DNA of 64,000 bases from NCBI RefSeq assembly GCF_036417845.1, contig NC_089982.1, positions 62,571,684-62,635,683 on the forward strand, in the 5' to 3' direction. Under the pieces are notes generated by a model. That model worked only from the letters and a program-made list of their open reading frames with translations. It was not told the origin of the DNA and did no database searches. Source of the DNA: Apteryx mantelli (lineage: Eukaryota; Chordata; Aves; Apterygiformes; Apterygidae). Position 1 is the first letter of the stretch. Every line of letters begins with the position of its first letter. Made by a program: the position numbers and the translations under genes. Positions 25,424 through 40,248 of the stretch are shown piece after piece.

Positions 25424-27662
25424 TTTTGTGTGTGAGGGTCACAAAATAAAATGTGCTCCTTTAATGTCTTACATTAGCTGAATAAAGAGAACATAAAAAT
25501 CATAATTTCTGCAAAATCATAATTCAGCTGAAACAATAACGGAGCAGTCCAACTAGAGTTAAATCTCCTGGCTCAGGTGATCTGTTTTAGGAGATTAGTC
25601 CTGGCCAGAATGCCCTGGTGCTAGCACATCATGTTTTGCTAGTTAAGACTTATTCTGTCACTTCTTTTCTGGTATCTCAGGATTCACAGATTCTAAGCAA
25701 AAGTTTGAAATTTCAGGATCTGTGAAAGGTCTAAATCAGTAAAAGAAGACTATTCGGCAATTCCTGGCACATGGAAATGTCACAGACTAACTGTCCCATT
25801 TTTCAGGTCCAGAAGATATAATGAGGACAAAATTTATTTTGCAAAAAGCATGTGAGATACTATTTTATTAAAGAAAATGTATGCTATCTTGCAGTAGCAT
25901 AGAACTGCAGTTTTCATAGCTCATTTAAGAATAGGAAAAAAAGTTCTACTTGTATAAGATAGTTACTCAATATAAGCATTTTTTAAAAAGCAATGCTATT
26001 AACTTTCTCTGTTGTAAGTGAAATAGTTATGGAAGCCTGGCACGGTTTCATTAGAATTGCAGCTCTTTCTAAGCTACGAAAGACATGAAGCAGCTGTAGA
26101 CTCACTGCCTATAAAGGAAAACTAGAGTGAGTCCTCCTTGCTGGCCCCATAGAGTAGGTGTTCCCCATCTGGTCTTGATGAGGTGAGTGGGTGAGGTGGC
26201 ACCTGAGACTAGAAATGAGGAGAAGAAAGACACACTAGTGTTTGCAGAGCTTCCTGAGGGTTACCTGGTGCTCTTTAACTGTTTTGAAGGAATAGAGATA
26301 ACCAGAGAATTAGTTTGCTGGCTCTTTTTTGGTGGGATGATAAGAAAGGTGGTGAGGCAGAAGATTCAGTCTGATTATTGCCTGCACATTGATGAAGAAA
26401 AGGGTAAGTAGTAGCTTATTTACTGATCTTACTGAGCCAGAGAAAGTAAAGAAACCATTACACAGAAGTTCCTAGGTAAGGGCTCTGGGTGTCTTATTGA
26501 GAACAGCTCTAAGAGAAAGGGTTAGAAAGTATAATTAAAAGGGTAGGATTGCATCCTGAAGATACTGGTATGAGCATTTGTGTTCCTGTGGTATACTTAA
26601 GAATAGTCTGATACTTGACCCTGGAAATAGGATAGGTAGCCTGTGAATGTTCCTGCCTTTTTAGAGGTTGAGAGGAATATGGGAGATGAGCGAAGAGTAT
26701 ATGAATAATAAAATATCATGTGACTCTCTCCTTTAGATAAATTGAGAGGGAAAACCTGACTCTGTAAAGAGAAGTCAGGGAGGTATTTACTGAGTGTGCA
26801 GTAAACTACTGAAAAAGAAGCTGTAGCTTAGTTGTAATAAAGCAGGTGTGACCTACTCCTGATGAGGAGTTCTCTATGGGAAAAAAAACAGGAAGGATGC
26901 CAGAGTGGATGTTTATAAAGGGGTTCCTGGATAAAGTTCTAATGGTTTCCTGCTTGAGATGAGCTCACTGCTTAATGCCTGTCTGCTCTAGTGGAGTTAT
27001 AAGGCTGTCCTGAAAAAAGGGAATATGCAAAGGCTGAAGAAATGCCTTTTTTTTGTGTTGTAGGCTCTGTAAAGTAGTTACTCTTAGTCAAAAGAGTCAT
27101 CCAACTGCATATTTGATACTTTTGTCTTGTGTCAGTGCTCAAGGTATTAGTCTCACTCAGACAAGTCTATGCAGAAATGTGTAAGTCAGTCTGAGAAATG
27201 TCTGGTCTTTTTTTCTTACAACAGCTGAAGCCTTAATACTATAGTTGCATTTAAATAGTCTCTCCTGTGGTGATGCTTTCTGCTAATGTATGTAATGCTC
27301 TCCCCTAATGACTGGGAATCTCTGTAAATTGTGGGGTTTTGAGCACTCTTCTCCTATGTTCTCTCCCCCTGCATGCTTTTGTTTGTTGATAATTTGGTGA
27401 GGAGTCCTTGGATGTTGCTAATCCTCCCTGCATTTAAGTGAATCTGGCTCTGTGGTATGCTAGTCACCTCTTTGCACACAGCAGAAGAAAAACTGAATCC
27501 TTCAGGAGGAGAGGTGTAGTGTGAAGGCAGGGGAGAGGAAGAGACTTGGTTGGTTTTTAAACCAGTCAGTGAACACTGAGTTGTGCTGGCCAGTTAACTG
27601 TCCCCACCTGACTGCAGGAATGAACACTCTGTGTGCTTCTCTCTGGTAGTAGGTGGGTGTGC

Positions 27663-27677
27663 TTTTTTTTTTTTTTT
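27663..27677. repeat. T15 homopolymer
   Basis: A run of 15 T with no identifiable retroposon on either side. Confidence 0.8.
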
Positions 27678-30600
27678 AATGCTAATTCAGCAAGCTTTAT
27701 TCTACCCTGTCTTCAAGTTGTTTTCCTCCTAGGAGCCCCTCTCTAGTGTCAGTGTCATCCTTGTGTTCTGTGGCTTTGTGCCCACCTTATATCTGACTGT
27801 TTCCCAAGTGAATGCTTAGGTGTTGGGTGAGTGAATTGAACTAATGGCTTAAATTTTACAGCAGGGAATTGCAGCAGCTTCTTGAGGAGCAGCCTCTGTT
27901 TTGTGGAAGACTCTTCTCTGTGAGGTAACTGAGCTTGGAGGAACAGTTGGATGTGCTCAAAATCTGTGCAAATAAATCTGTTTAAACTGCTCCCTGGACG
28001 AAGGAGAAGTTGGAGACTGGCAAAGAGTAAAAACTATCTGTGCAAATGTAAAGGAGACACTAGCATACATGGTAGCGATCGTGAACTTCAGGAGTCGCAA
28101 GCAAAACTACAGCAACCTAACCCATAGTTGCTTATTTTGGCTATGAATACCTGTCCCTTTTCCACATCTCTTCTATATCTGCAGGATGGCTGTGTGTGAC
28201 CTGCAGGTAACTGGATTGGGGAATACTTGGCTTTCTCTTGCTGTTATACCTTTCATGTGTTTATTGTGTTACACCAACAACTTACAAAACATTTCCCTGA
28301 AATAATGTGCAAAGTGCACTAAAATTGTTCAGGTACCACCCGAATATTCATTTCCACAAAATGTTCTGGAAGTACTTGGGTGGAAGACAGAATAATATGT
28401 TTTACAATGAGAGGGAGAGATGTCATTGTCTAGATGTTACCGTGTCTGTGAGAGTTAGATTATGCTAAAGCAACCTTGCATTAAATTGTATTTTGTGAAG
28501 TCTATCAATAATGCAAGCATTAATGTAAACCTTTGTGCAACTTTTTCTGTAAAACTAGAAATCCTTGAAATGCTACTTAAGAAAATTTATTGTGGTATAA
28601 ATAATGAGCATCCTTTATAGAATAAGGGATGAACCATATTCAGTACATCAGGGGATGTGGTGGTCATGGACTAATTTGATACGAAGAGATCTAATTGGGA
28701 TGCATGTTGATATTAATGCTAAAGAAATTTATTTGTGCGTTTCTGGAGAAATGGTGTGCTTTTGGAAGGTAGTCAGTACAAAAAGACATCAGAAGATAGT
28801 ATTATCTTTTCTCCAAAGATTTTTTTCCCCATGAAATCTTACTTGTATGATTTTAAAATTCAAAACGAAGCAGTAAATGTTATGCCTGTCTGGAGACACC
28901 TGCCTTAAAAGTTTACCTCTTTTTAATCAATATGGACAACTGTGTGTAGCTATCTTATGTAGCTTTACTTAGAAAAGTAGGTAAAGTGAAAGCACTCTAC
29001 ATTGTATCTTCCTGTACCCTGTCCTGCAAGTTATTGCACTTCTGAGATGTATAACTGTATAGGAACACTATGTGGTCTAGACTTCTTCCTACATAGTGTC
29101 TGTGCAAGGGGAAGAATGTTAGACTTGATTTTTGTTTAATTGCTTTTTCAGGAAGGATTTAGTCGCTTCATGTGTGTCTGCTGTGCGTTTCTACTTCTGC
29201 TCTTCTTTTACTGCAGGGTATTCCAAGGGAATCAATGGCTTTGGAGTACTCTTAATGAAATGTAGATTAATTGAAATAAAAATAGTTTGAAGAATCAGCT
29301 TTAATTAGGAAGGATCCTGAGATCTAAAATGGGATCTGCAGTTATTTACAACATGAAAGAGAAATGAGTTTGATATAAAAAAAATCTATTTCTGTAATTG
29401 CTTCATAAATATTTGATATATTTGTCTTTTCCCTCCATTGGAACATGGAAAAAAAAATAAATTGAATCTGGTTGGAGAAGTAGTCATTCTGTGTGAGTGT
29501 GTGCTTGACCCCTCCTACCCACAAAGTGAACACTGACTGCTCAAGGGAGTAAGGCTGAATCACCAGATACTTCTGTTGTGTCTGAAGCTGGGCCTGCCTG
29601 GACCAGGTAGTACCGTAATGTCTGAAGACATGCCTTTTTTTTTTTAAGATGCTCTTCTGCTTTATTTTATCCCTAAAACAGTAATTTAGTTTTTAATTTT
29701 TTTTTCTTTTAAGAAGAATTGCTGCTCAAACTCTGGAGGGAGAAGATTCGCAGATATCATAGAGCAAAGGCAATGTGTATAAGAGATGCTGTAATGTAAA
29801 GCCTGATATAGAAATATGTGGTGTTTTGCACCTCTCCTAGGTAAAAGTACAGACTTGGCTGCCTAGGCAGATGCCCTCTGACTGAAGAGAGAAAAAGGGG
29901 TGGTAGCATGTGACCTGTGCTAATGAGTGAGCCTGTAACTGAAAAAAAACTTTTTTATATACTTTTGCATGTAGAGATTTACTGACTTATGTAGAAACCT
30001 TATTTTACGCCCCACCCCCCCAAATGCTTCCTTCTGACCTTCTTACTTTATGCCACTTATGACTGAAGTAGTTGCATCCTTCCTGATCTCTTACACAATC
30101 CTTAAAGGTGTCTATTGGGTTTGCCAATAGAAGCTGCTAAGCCTGAAGAAGAGGTACTCGGGACCAAATGTAGCAAACTGACCCTGCTGTCTTTGCTAGA
30201 GTTGCTCCTCTTTGTTCTGCTGAGAACTGGTGTGCTGTGCCCTGTAGCTGCAGTGGTAGAAAGTAATTGGCACTGCAGACTAGTGTCAGCTTCCGATATT
30301 TGTGTTATGTCCTGTCCTGCTGTGCTCTGACACTCTCCTTGTTAGTGCCATATACAAGGCATCTTTTTGTCAGCAGTGGATGGGAGAAAAAGGCGAGTTG
30401 CTCGTATTTCCTCATTTGGTATCCTCTATCTCCTCTCTTCATCCAAAGCATGGACACTGTGTGTGCAAGGTCAGGTTCTGAGAGGGGAGTTGTGCTTTGT
30501 TACAACACGCTTTCCCCCTGCTGCTTTGTGGTCTAGGATCCCTGAACACTGCTGAAAGGTGAAGCCTGCCAAGGACAGGTCCTGCCCTGCCTTCCCAGTT

Positions 30601-31546
30601 CCTGAAAGACCAGCCTGCTGGTGGTGGTGTGGGGCAGTTGCTGCTTTCTTTCTCCTGCCTCATGAGAAACCTCCCTCAAGACCAATCTGCCAATAGCAAT
30701 ATTGCAGTTTATCAGTACACTGCCACATGAGAGTCAATGGTATTGCCTGGTGCTGTAGCGTAAGAGCATTTTGGGAATGCCTGGCCTGTTACGGAAGTAT
30801 CTTCAAACTTCAATAGCATTGTAGGGCATCCAGTTTATGGACCTGGCCATGTGCTCTCAGACACATGCTTAACTTGGCAAAAACTTCTTGCTGGTGACTG
30901 GCTGAAAGGAACGCTTGTAAAGTCTTCGTGTTGGTAGTTGTTTACTGTTTGGCTTTGGTGTTGTGTATTTGAAATAGTACTTACTGATAACTCATTTCTG
31001 TGCTGTTAGATGCCTATTTGTCATAATGACTCTTGTGTCAAGCTGTAGTTGTAAGGTACCAGTCTGATTTAGATTTAATTTCTCTAATCCAGCCTTCTGA
31101 CTAATCTGATATGGAATCAGTTTGTGTGGTTCTTCCTAAATTGACTAAGCTGAATAAAGCTGAAGCCTCCCATACCTACATATAGTGTTATTCTTAATAC
31201 CTCATTTAGTACTGTTAGCTGATAATTATAGGTCATAATCTGTGATGCCTGCTGATGCAGTCAATGTGCTAGACCTGAACAGCCAGACTATGTCACCTTT
31301 GTGGGATGTTTGAGGAGTTTTCTTGGAAAAACAGCAGTCTCAACCGGAAGTGTTCCCCCCCACCTGCCCTGGTTGTAAGTACTCTAATGACCATTGACTG
31401 GTATGCAGTAGGAGTACAAAAATCATTGGCTCATCCTAAAACTAAAGAAAAAACAGTTTATCTGGAATACTATGTGAAAAATATATTTACATCTTGGGGA
31501 AGTACTCTTGAGACTGTAGGTATTTTGATAGAATGCTTTTTTTTGA

Positions 31547-31556
31547 GGGGGGGGGG
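31547..31556. repeat. G10 homopolymer
   Basis: A run of ten G following T8GA. One of only two long G runs on the plus strand, against six long C runs. Confidence 0.85.
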
Positions 31557-34354
31557 AACATTTGCAGAGACTGAAACTTTTGCTAACTTTTTTTTTTCCC
31601 CAAAGATATCTGATGTAGGAAAAACTCTCTGTAATCTCAGGACCTGATGTGTTATGGAGGCTGCATTGTGCTGGTGGTGAAATGACAAAGTTTTATCAGC
31701 TTTAAGGATTTTGCCAAATGCCTAAAGCAATGTTATTTCAAAGTATTGCTGAGGTCTTTCTTTTAATGAAGAAAATTGAAATAGGTCACAGTGGCCTTGA
31801 CCTTTGAAGAAAACTCAAACTTGATTTTCAGAAGAGTCTTAAAGCTTGTCTCCAGCACATCAAACTTGACCTTTTATCATTGTCTATCTTGTTTTAAACA
31901 CAAAGCTTCACATATCTACATATTCATGTCAAAAAAATGCTCCCTATGTCAGTTAGCAAGTCAGGTATTCACAATGGAATAGCAAATGCTTTGATAGCTG
32001 GAATGCTTTTTGCACAAGATGTGATCACTTAATACAGAGTAAAATCTCATTTCAGCATAATGCCTGTTGGGGATCATATAAATGATGACTAATGTGCATG
32101 TTGGGATAAGTAGTTTTAAAAATAGCATCAGGAGTAGAATAAGCAGTTTTAACTTAAATCTTGCTATTGCCTAAGCCATGGAAGATTGCTATATTTCTCT
32201 ATAAGGTTGCTACCACAGGGCCAGATGGTAGCCTATGAAATACAAGACTTTTGAGGGGGAAAAAATGGGTTCTTATCACAAGCAGCTAGTCATGAACATT
32301 TAAGACCCGTATTAGTCTTGGTTATATATGTGCAAATAAAACCAGAGTAACCATAATGTTGGTAGGTATGCTTGTGCTGGCTCTAATATACTAGTTTGCT
32401 AAACAGTGAATAACTAAGGGTGAAGCTACTCAATGTTCAAAGAGAAGATTGCCTGCTAGCTGGAGTAAAGCTGGGCAGGTGTGCTCGTGCTTTTTGCAGT
32501 TAAAATCTTGACTTAGTGCAGCTGGTGTTGTCTCAAGGTCAGAGGTGGAAATTTACCAACTTCTGGATAGTTTTGCATTTTTTCTTGTTAGAATTGTAAC
32601 TAGTAAGACAGCACTTCTGGGTGGTTGAGTGCCCTCCTACTGCATATGTAAGCACTCTCTTTTCAAACTAGAAGTGAGATTAACATGTTACATACAATGG
32701 GCTCAAATGACAAACTTCAGTTTATATTCAAGATCTACTTAGATTTTTGCACTGAACCATTAAACAGGTTTGCAAGAAGGTAACCTGCACTTTAGGTGGC
32801 CTTTACCCTTAGGTGTTTTGTGCTTCCATGGAAGTTGTGTGCTGTTTTTGAGCTTTTGCTAACATTCAAATGTAAATACTGCGATGTATGTTGTTTTGAG
32901 AGGTTTTAAAGAGCTGTATAGAGTTTGTTTTGCTCATCTAAACTGGAGCTGAGGTAGAATATCAGTGGATCTGCTTTGACCTTGCGTGGGTCACATTGTA
33001 AAGCACCTCAGCTGAACTAGCTAACTAAAGCAGCAGTGAGGGTATGTCTATTCAGCACATCACAGGGCAAAGAGACCCATAGCTGCCCAGTTCTGTCACA
33101 GTGTAATTTAGTCAAGCCAACTTATATATGCGATGTATAAACAACAGAGAGTAGTGAGATGTTAATCCTTTTTTATTGGTAGTAAAACTTGTGTAAAACA
33201 CTTATTTAAGCTTTAGAATTTCAGTTCCTCTTCATGAAAAGCAATCAAAATTCTCTTCAGGTATATTACAATTAAAATGGTGAGGAGTACTTAGTTTTAT
33301 TTACAATGAAATGTGTGTTTTGACTTGCATTTGTCCAACTGGTGTTTGCTGTGTAAGTGTGGTCCAGCATAGTCAAAAGTTATTTTTAAATTAACAGTAC
33401 ATCCCAACAGAATTGGTGAAAAGAGATGTAGCTTGGGGGTGAATGAAAAACCCATTTGAAAACTAGCAACTAAATTTGTAATACGATTATGAGCAGATGA
33501 GGCATCCATTGGCAGACTAGTCTTTTGTCCTTGCCAATGTACATCTGAAGCTACAGTAAAACTTTCATATTATTTTGTCTTACAGTAAAAATCTTGTGTA
33601 AATGTAAGAGGAAACATGCTTTTTCCATTGGGGCTTTTTTTATTATAGTAACATTTGAATAACCTGCAAGTTTAATCCTCAAGTTGGATGAGGCAACACT
33701 GGAATTCTGTATTCAAAATGGCTTCCAATTCACTTAATCTTTTCCTGATCCCTTCTGCAATTGATAAAAGGATATAAGAAGTAACTTTCAAAACAGTGAT
33801 ACTCTTATTCCAGTCTATAAAGCTTTTTGAGGCTAAACTTCAGTACCTACTGAATCAGCCCTCAAAATAAGTATTTAAAAAGTGCTGGGATTGTTTTCCT
33901 GTTTTTCTGTGTAATAAACCTTTTTTATGTTGAGATCTCTAAATACCGTTAGACTCTTTGGAAAAATATTGCTTTGCTCATGTCTGCTGCTTTTTATTTG
34001 GAATAGTGATGCTGAAAACTGGAGTTAAAGACAAAGGGTAGAGATCCACATCAGACTCATAAGAAAAAATTGTCTTTAATAATGACTGCCCTGCTTACTG
34101 TGACATCGTATTGTCAATGAAAATGGGAAAGATTCACTAAATGTGTTGGAAGGGTATGGGAATGAGTTTATACTCCTAATCTTTCTTCACTTGCAAGGAG
34201 TATAGCCCTTATGCCTATTTCTAACTCTTTAAAAGTGTAGTATTAAAATGTGTGTTCTTTCTTTTTTGACTATAACTTAATTGTAAATTCTACAAATGCA
34301 CTGCACATGTGCAAAGCTGTGGTGGAAGAATGTCTTCTCTTATGTATTTCAAAT

Positions 34355-34386
34355 AAAACTAAAGATAATTAAAACTAAAGATAATT
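34355..34386. repeat. 16-bp perfect tandem duplication
   Basis: AAAACTAAAGATAATT is present twice without spacer, at 34355-34370 and 34371-34386. Confidence 0.9.
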
Positions 34387-36001
34387 CTTACTAGCCTGTG
34401 AAGGACGATGTTGATGTTGTACATATTTGTGCTTGTTTCATTTATTAAACTGGATCAAGACAATCATTTCTCACAGACTTTGTTGACAAGACTGTAATGT
34501 AAGAAGGTATCTTTCACAGACCAGATTATCTGTGGTTGTGACTATCCTCAAACTGAAATGTGAAGAGAGCTGGCTAAGATTTAAACCCCGCTTTTCTACC
34601 TTTTCTTGACATACAAAAGAAAAGAATCAATTCTATAGTACTAACATATAAGGAATGTACAACTAGGTGTTATGAGCCTGGTTCTTTGTTTGCACCTGGT
34701 AATCATTTATTTACAAGTTAAGTGAGCTTTTGCCACTGTCACCTTGATTTGACAGTGCTTTGCCTTGCAGTCCATCTGCATAGGTATAAGCAGCATGTGT
34801 AATGGCACAAAGTGATTTGAGCATGGGGTAAGGAGCTTTTCAGGATTTTTATCATGACAGTTCAGGAGTTCTCTAAGCAAAATTGTCAGTCTGCTCCCCG
34901 CAACTACTGCTAAATTCCCCTTTTTTAATAGCTCAGATCTTCCTTCACTGTAAGTTTCCTGCTGCTGTATATTTATTTAACTCTGGGCTTGTATAGTACC
35001 TAACATGGTGGGGTCCTGATCCCATGGCTAGGTCTTTCAAAAATAAAATCGAGTGGCAACCTACAGCTGCTTTTGAGTGAAGCATTGGTTCTCTTGCTCA
35101 TATTGTATCTATGGTATTGTGCAATATTTTTCTGTGAAGATATCTTATTCCTGATTTGGCTGTGACGAGCTCATTCTAGGAGTGGTTAGCTCTTGTCACT
35201 TTATTAGTATAACTGCAACTTCTATTCTTACTTATATACATGGCTAGTTTTTGAAGAAGTCTTGTAGTCATTAGATATGCTGCATTTCTGGAAGACTGTG
35301 GCACTCACAAGGGCTAGAAGACCATACAGGTGTGTGAGTATGGAAAAGCAACAGAATCTTCAAAGGTGCTTCAAGATGATCTAACTTTCTAGTGTTTGCT
35401 TTGAGTAAGTTTTCTTTTTTTTTTCTTTTTTTAATCAAGTTAATTAAAAGACAGCAGACTTAGAGGCATTAAAAAAAAAAAAAGGAATATTCAGTGGGCA
35501 AATAGGAATGTGCTGTAAAAACCCTGGAGGAAATGACAACAAAAGACCAATAATATTAAAGTAGAGTTGGGTAATGATTGAGCAAATATTGGTCACTGTA
35601 TGTCCTGGACCACTGTGGCATTCCTGAAGTCTTAAAATGGAGTTTTTACAGCAGTGTAACTGGTGCCTATGAGCAGTTTGAGTTAGGAGGCCTGCAGGTA
35701 GTGCAGAAAATATTAATAGCAAAATTTGCATTTGAGTGACTGTTTTCATGCATCTGATCAATATCCAAAGTGATGTGGTGATGGAAACTTTTCATTTGTA
35801 TCAAGTTACAAAATGAGGTCTCGTTTTTCAGTGTGTAAGCAAAGTCTGTGTTAGGTGTGTGTGGGGCGTGGTTTTTCTTCCTTCCCCCTAATGATACCAC
35901 ATCTAGGTTGTCCCAGAGGTTAGCTGCAAATACTGCTTGATGTGGATGGGAGTGAAGGTACAAACCTTAGCATTGTGAAAGTCAAGTCAGAGGCATATGG
36001 T

Positions 36002-36028
36002 CTTTTTACTGTAGCCTTTTTACTGTAG
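36002..36028. repeat. 13-bp near-tandem duplication
   Basis: CTTTTTACTGTAG occurs at 36002-36014 and 36016-36028, a period of 14 bases. Confidence 0.9.
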
Positions 36029-39000
36029 AAAATGTGTCAACGCTGTGCTTGAGTCCAGAATGTGAATTGCTGGTATGATTCAACTTTGTCTAGTGAAGAG
36101 GTATTATTGTAAAAGGAGGCTCAAGCAGGAGGAATTTTGTCAGTTTTCAGTCTTCTTTCAGATATGCTGTGTTAAGTTTTGTTCATAAATGCCTGAGGGG
36201 GGGAGCGTGATACAATCTGCTCCTTCTTCCGGACTTTGACAAACCCAAGTTTTGGGCCTGTCACTTTTATAATGTTGGTTTAAAAACAAAAAACATTATG
36301 TAGAAGCTTTCCTTTCTGCTGTGTGCTTATGTTCTGCTGTCAGTAGTATCCACCATGACATGACCGGAGCTGGGGTGGGTAGAGAAGGAAGGGGTGTGCC
36401 ATAGCAAAAGACTTAACTAAAACTTTTGTCCGGTAATTTTTTCACTCCTTTAGAGTAGTGCTCTTTTTTCAAAGGCCTAAAGAACCCCTGGAACTCTTGG
36501 AAAGCTATAACTTAACCCTGCCTGCTCTCAAAAAACCAACAGCTACTCCCAGCTGGTGTACATCTGTGTGGGCTGTGACTGATCAGTGGTGAGGCAGTGA
36601 ACGTGCTAACCACAGTCCCTGCTGCCTTTTCTCCTTCTACCTGCCTCCCTTGACTGTAGGCTTGTTAAAATTAGTAGGGCGCAAGCAAAGGAGCTGGGGT
36701 TATGGCTATAAGCCTGGGAGGAAAGATAACAAACCTGTTTTCTCATGTTGAATGGCAATATAAGGTTCACTTTTTGAACCCTGGAACTATCTTCTCTTGC
36801 TTATAAGCCTCTTTCTCTATATATGCTCATAAGCTTTTTTCATCTGTTGAATGATTTTTTTTTTTAAATGTAACTTCATGCTTTGATGTTGTCCTTTCTT
36901 GTGTTTAAAGTGGATAGATATATCCACAAAGATTGGAAAAACCTTTTGGGGGACTTTAGGAATAAAACATGTTTTGATAGACTATTGGAAACCATGCAGG
37001 CTATTGGTCACCTTAAATTCCTTACCACAACTGTGTTCTATCCTGAGGGTAAAAAGAAATTTTGAAATAAATTAGAGAAACTGAAATATCAAACAAGGCA
37101 TCAGTGGAATATTCTAAAATATTTGAATCCCACATTGACTGCATTGCAATAGACTCACTGTGAGGTGACAGAAACATTGATAATTGCAGTGAAGAAATAT
37201 TGCAGGCTAATCACAAAGTGCAGACGAAAGAACACTTTTGAGTACAGATGTTAACAGGAGACACCCACATCTGAGGATCTAGCTGGGATCTAAGTCTTCG
37301 AAGTGTGACTAGGTTACAACTCTAGACAGCATGATGCATTTCAAAAACTGCATCTTAGACTCTAAAGAGAAAATTGTTCTTAGTCTGTTTTGTCTCAGTA
37401 TACATTACATGGATCACATTTTTAAAGCAATCACATCGTGTATTGTAAATATAATATGTTGCCACATTTGGCTTTTTCTCATCACAGATTTTCAAGTTGT
37501 TCCATGTCATGTGTATAGGGATATATATGTGTGTATCTAGTGGCATTTTTAAAACCTGAATTCACTTTATGCTTTTCTCTGACTGCTCCTTGGGCCTTTT
37601 CTAATAGTTGAACTCTAATGCCTTTAAAGATATTATTCATTTTTAATACCTTTTTTCTAGTGAGGTCAGAATTAGCTTCCAAGATTACTACACTTTTCTG
37701 CACTGGTAACCATTTAAAGGGATTAATGCAAATATATGAACTTGCTAAAATGGCAATTTTGAGATTTAACTGATGATTACTTCTGTCCTGATACTGAGAA
37801 AGTAACATGCATTTCCTCTTACAAATCCTTTTTCAGACACAGAAGGAACTGTAAAATAGGGCACAAATTTATTGGAGAGGCTGCGTATGGATGTGGGATG
37901 AATTTTAGTGCTCTCACCCAAGAGATGCTCTGTAGTCCTGAAACACCTGCTCTAGGTGCTTGGGTTCTCTTAACATTAATATTGAATTAGAAAACTGTCT
38001 CTTAGAAGAAATATAGTGAGCAGCTTGTATTAATGAACTGGTATTTAATCCTAGAAATAACTTAATTCACAGTTTCAAGTTCACTTGAACTAACAGCCTT
38101 TGATTCACACATTTACTGTTCTCTGTAGAATTTTATCCTTTCAGTAGATTAAAAAAGGTATATACACTGGATTTTTAACCTTTCTCTTTTGTTAATCACT
38201 CTTCTTAATTTGCCACTGTCCCCAAAGAGTAGATTTACTCAATTTATTTGAAAGCAAAAATACAGAATAAATTATTGGCAATGACTGTACTGCAAAACAA
38301 GGAGACATCTCAGCAAAACAGATGCTGTAGTAATGCAGGAAAGAGACAACAAAGCATTTACTACTAGGAAAGGTGGTGATGTTTTGCTGCATGAATGCAC
38401 TCCATGGTTACTGATGACATTTGCTACTTTCCTGCCTGTCTCAGTAATTCAAAATTGGGCAGGGAGTAATGGTCCTGTATTTATTATCAACCCTATTTAG
38501 ACTGCTAAACAACAAATCGCCTGAAACTTAAGGAAATAGCTAAAACTGATACCACTCATGATTTCAGTTCAAGTGTAAATATATATAGGTCTTAACTGAG
38601 GATATCTGAGTTGATAGTTGAGGTTACAGTTAAGCTTCAAATTTGTTTCCAGTTACAGTGATGGTGGGAATTTTTTTTTGTCTATACTAAGCAAGTACCT
38701 GTTATTTTAGATCTGGCCTGTACTTCATTGCCTTTTACTGTTTGTGCTAGCTAACTTTGGGGGTGGGGTTGTTTGGTTTTAATCTGAAAATTTGTAAATG
38801 CTCTGGCATTTGCTTCTCTGCTAAGTACTCTTGCAACTGTTATTAAAGGGAGAGGCCCTTGTTTAGAAAGAGACCAAGGTAACAGATAAGGTATTTGCAT
38901 AACTAACCTTGAATGCTGGAATTGATACTAGCCTGGTCTGCAGTGGCATTTTCTGAATGGATTGCAGGCTGAGGCTGGAAGGCTTTCCTGGTATTCTTCA

Positions 39001-40248
39001 TATCATCTGAGATATCTAAACTGATGGAAATGGAAAGACCTCAAGGAAAAATTAAAACTATAAATGCCACTCTGGCCTCTCTAAACAAGTCTTGGACCTA
39101 CATTCTCTTGATTCCAGGTCAGCAGGCTTCCTTGTAAGAGGAAACGGGTGCACAAGCAATACTGCAGTATCATTTTCATTCCTTAAGTCTCTTGCATTCA
39201 TGTCACTCTTCCTTCTATTAGTAAGGTTCAAGTCCCTGAAAACCCTTCCTGTTGCTGCTGGCTGCAAGGACAATGTAGCCTTAAAAATGCTTGTGGAAAA
39301 AGGCTTAGAAGTTTCTGGAAGTTATAATTGCATCCTTTCCCACTTATGCCTTCTGTACTTCATGTATATTGGCACAGATGGTGCTCCCCATATTGTGAAG
39401 CTACTGTTTAGCAACACAAACTGATCTGACAAAGAAAAGGTGGAGTAGATTCTGAGGTGACTGACTTCTGTTTCACATATGAGGCCCTTCATGAATCATA
39501 GGATTGACCTAGGGACTTCTGAACTGAATAAGTCCTGATTTAGTAGGATTGAACTTTAAATGTAGGCCGATTTAAAGCTTAATTTACAGAGATCCTAGAG
39601 CCTTACATGATTTGAGATCCAGCTGGTACTTCACTGCAATCTTTAAGGGTCACAATTTCATCGCATTGAGAAACTGAGTGCCTGTACATTTCAAAATCGC
39701 ATTTTGGAAACAAAAACGTTTCTCGCAACATGCTGCACTAATTATGGAGGTTAGTGATCAGAGCTGAGGTTTGAAAGGAATTCATGATCTCAGGATAAAG
39801 AATATTTGAAGATGGTGGGTTGGAAAGCTGTTTTCAAGCTCTCTGCCACTCAAAGTGGCATCTGAAAGTCAGCTGCACATAAGAAAATGCTAGGCTGGCT
39901 TCTCCCAGGCAGAGAGCAAACACTTGACTGATTCCCTGAAGAGGTGTACATTATCTCCAGTGCTCTTGAAACTACTGAAACTCTCACCATAAATAATGTG
40001 ATGAACAAAGCTTTGGAGCTTGATGATCACTGCTAGGAGAAAACGCTCAGTTGCAATAGTCAAAGATAACCTTAGGGGTTTCTGTGCACCCAGGAAGTGC
40101 AGAAACCAGGTGTGTGGTGGTGGGGGAAACATGTGCTGATGACTTTACCCAGACAGGAATTAAAAGCCATAGTAAGTCCTTTTGCAATGCTTGTTTCATT
40201 TATTTTAAATAAAAGTTTACTGTATCTTTTTTTTTTTCTTTGTGAATT

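Larger units (their letters stand above)
25430..40240. other. Non-coding DNA, no gene recognised
   Basis: Nearly 15 kb without a recognisable exon or RNA gene. The section from about 27 to 36 kb is noticeably rich in TG and CTG/TGT words. Simple repeats inside it include T15 (27663-27677), G10 (31547-31556), A13 (35471-35483) and small tandem duplications listed separately. A short stretch near 34990-35045 resembles an ancient retroposon tail (see findings). Confidence 0.5.

Noticed and set aside
33675..33710. CAAGTTGGATGAGGC, similar to a CR1 ORF2-end motif
   Set aside because: Too short, and the flanks do not match CR1.
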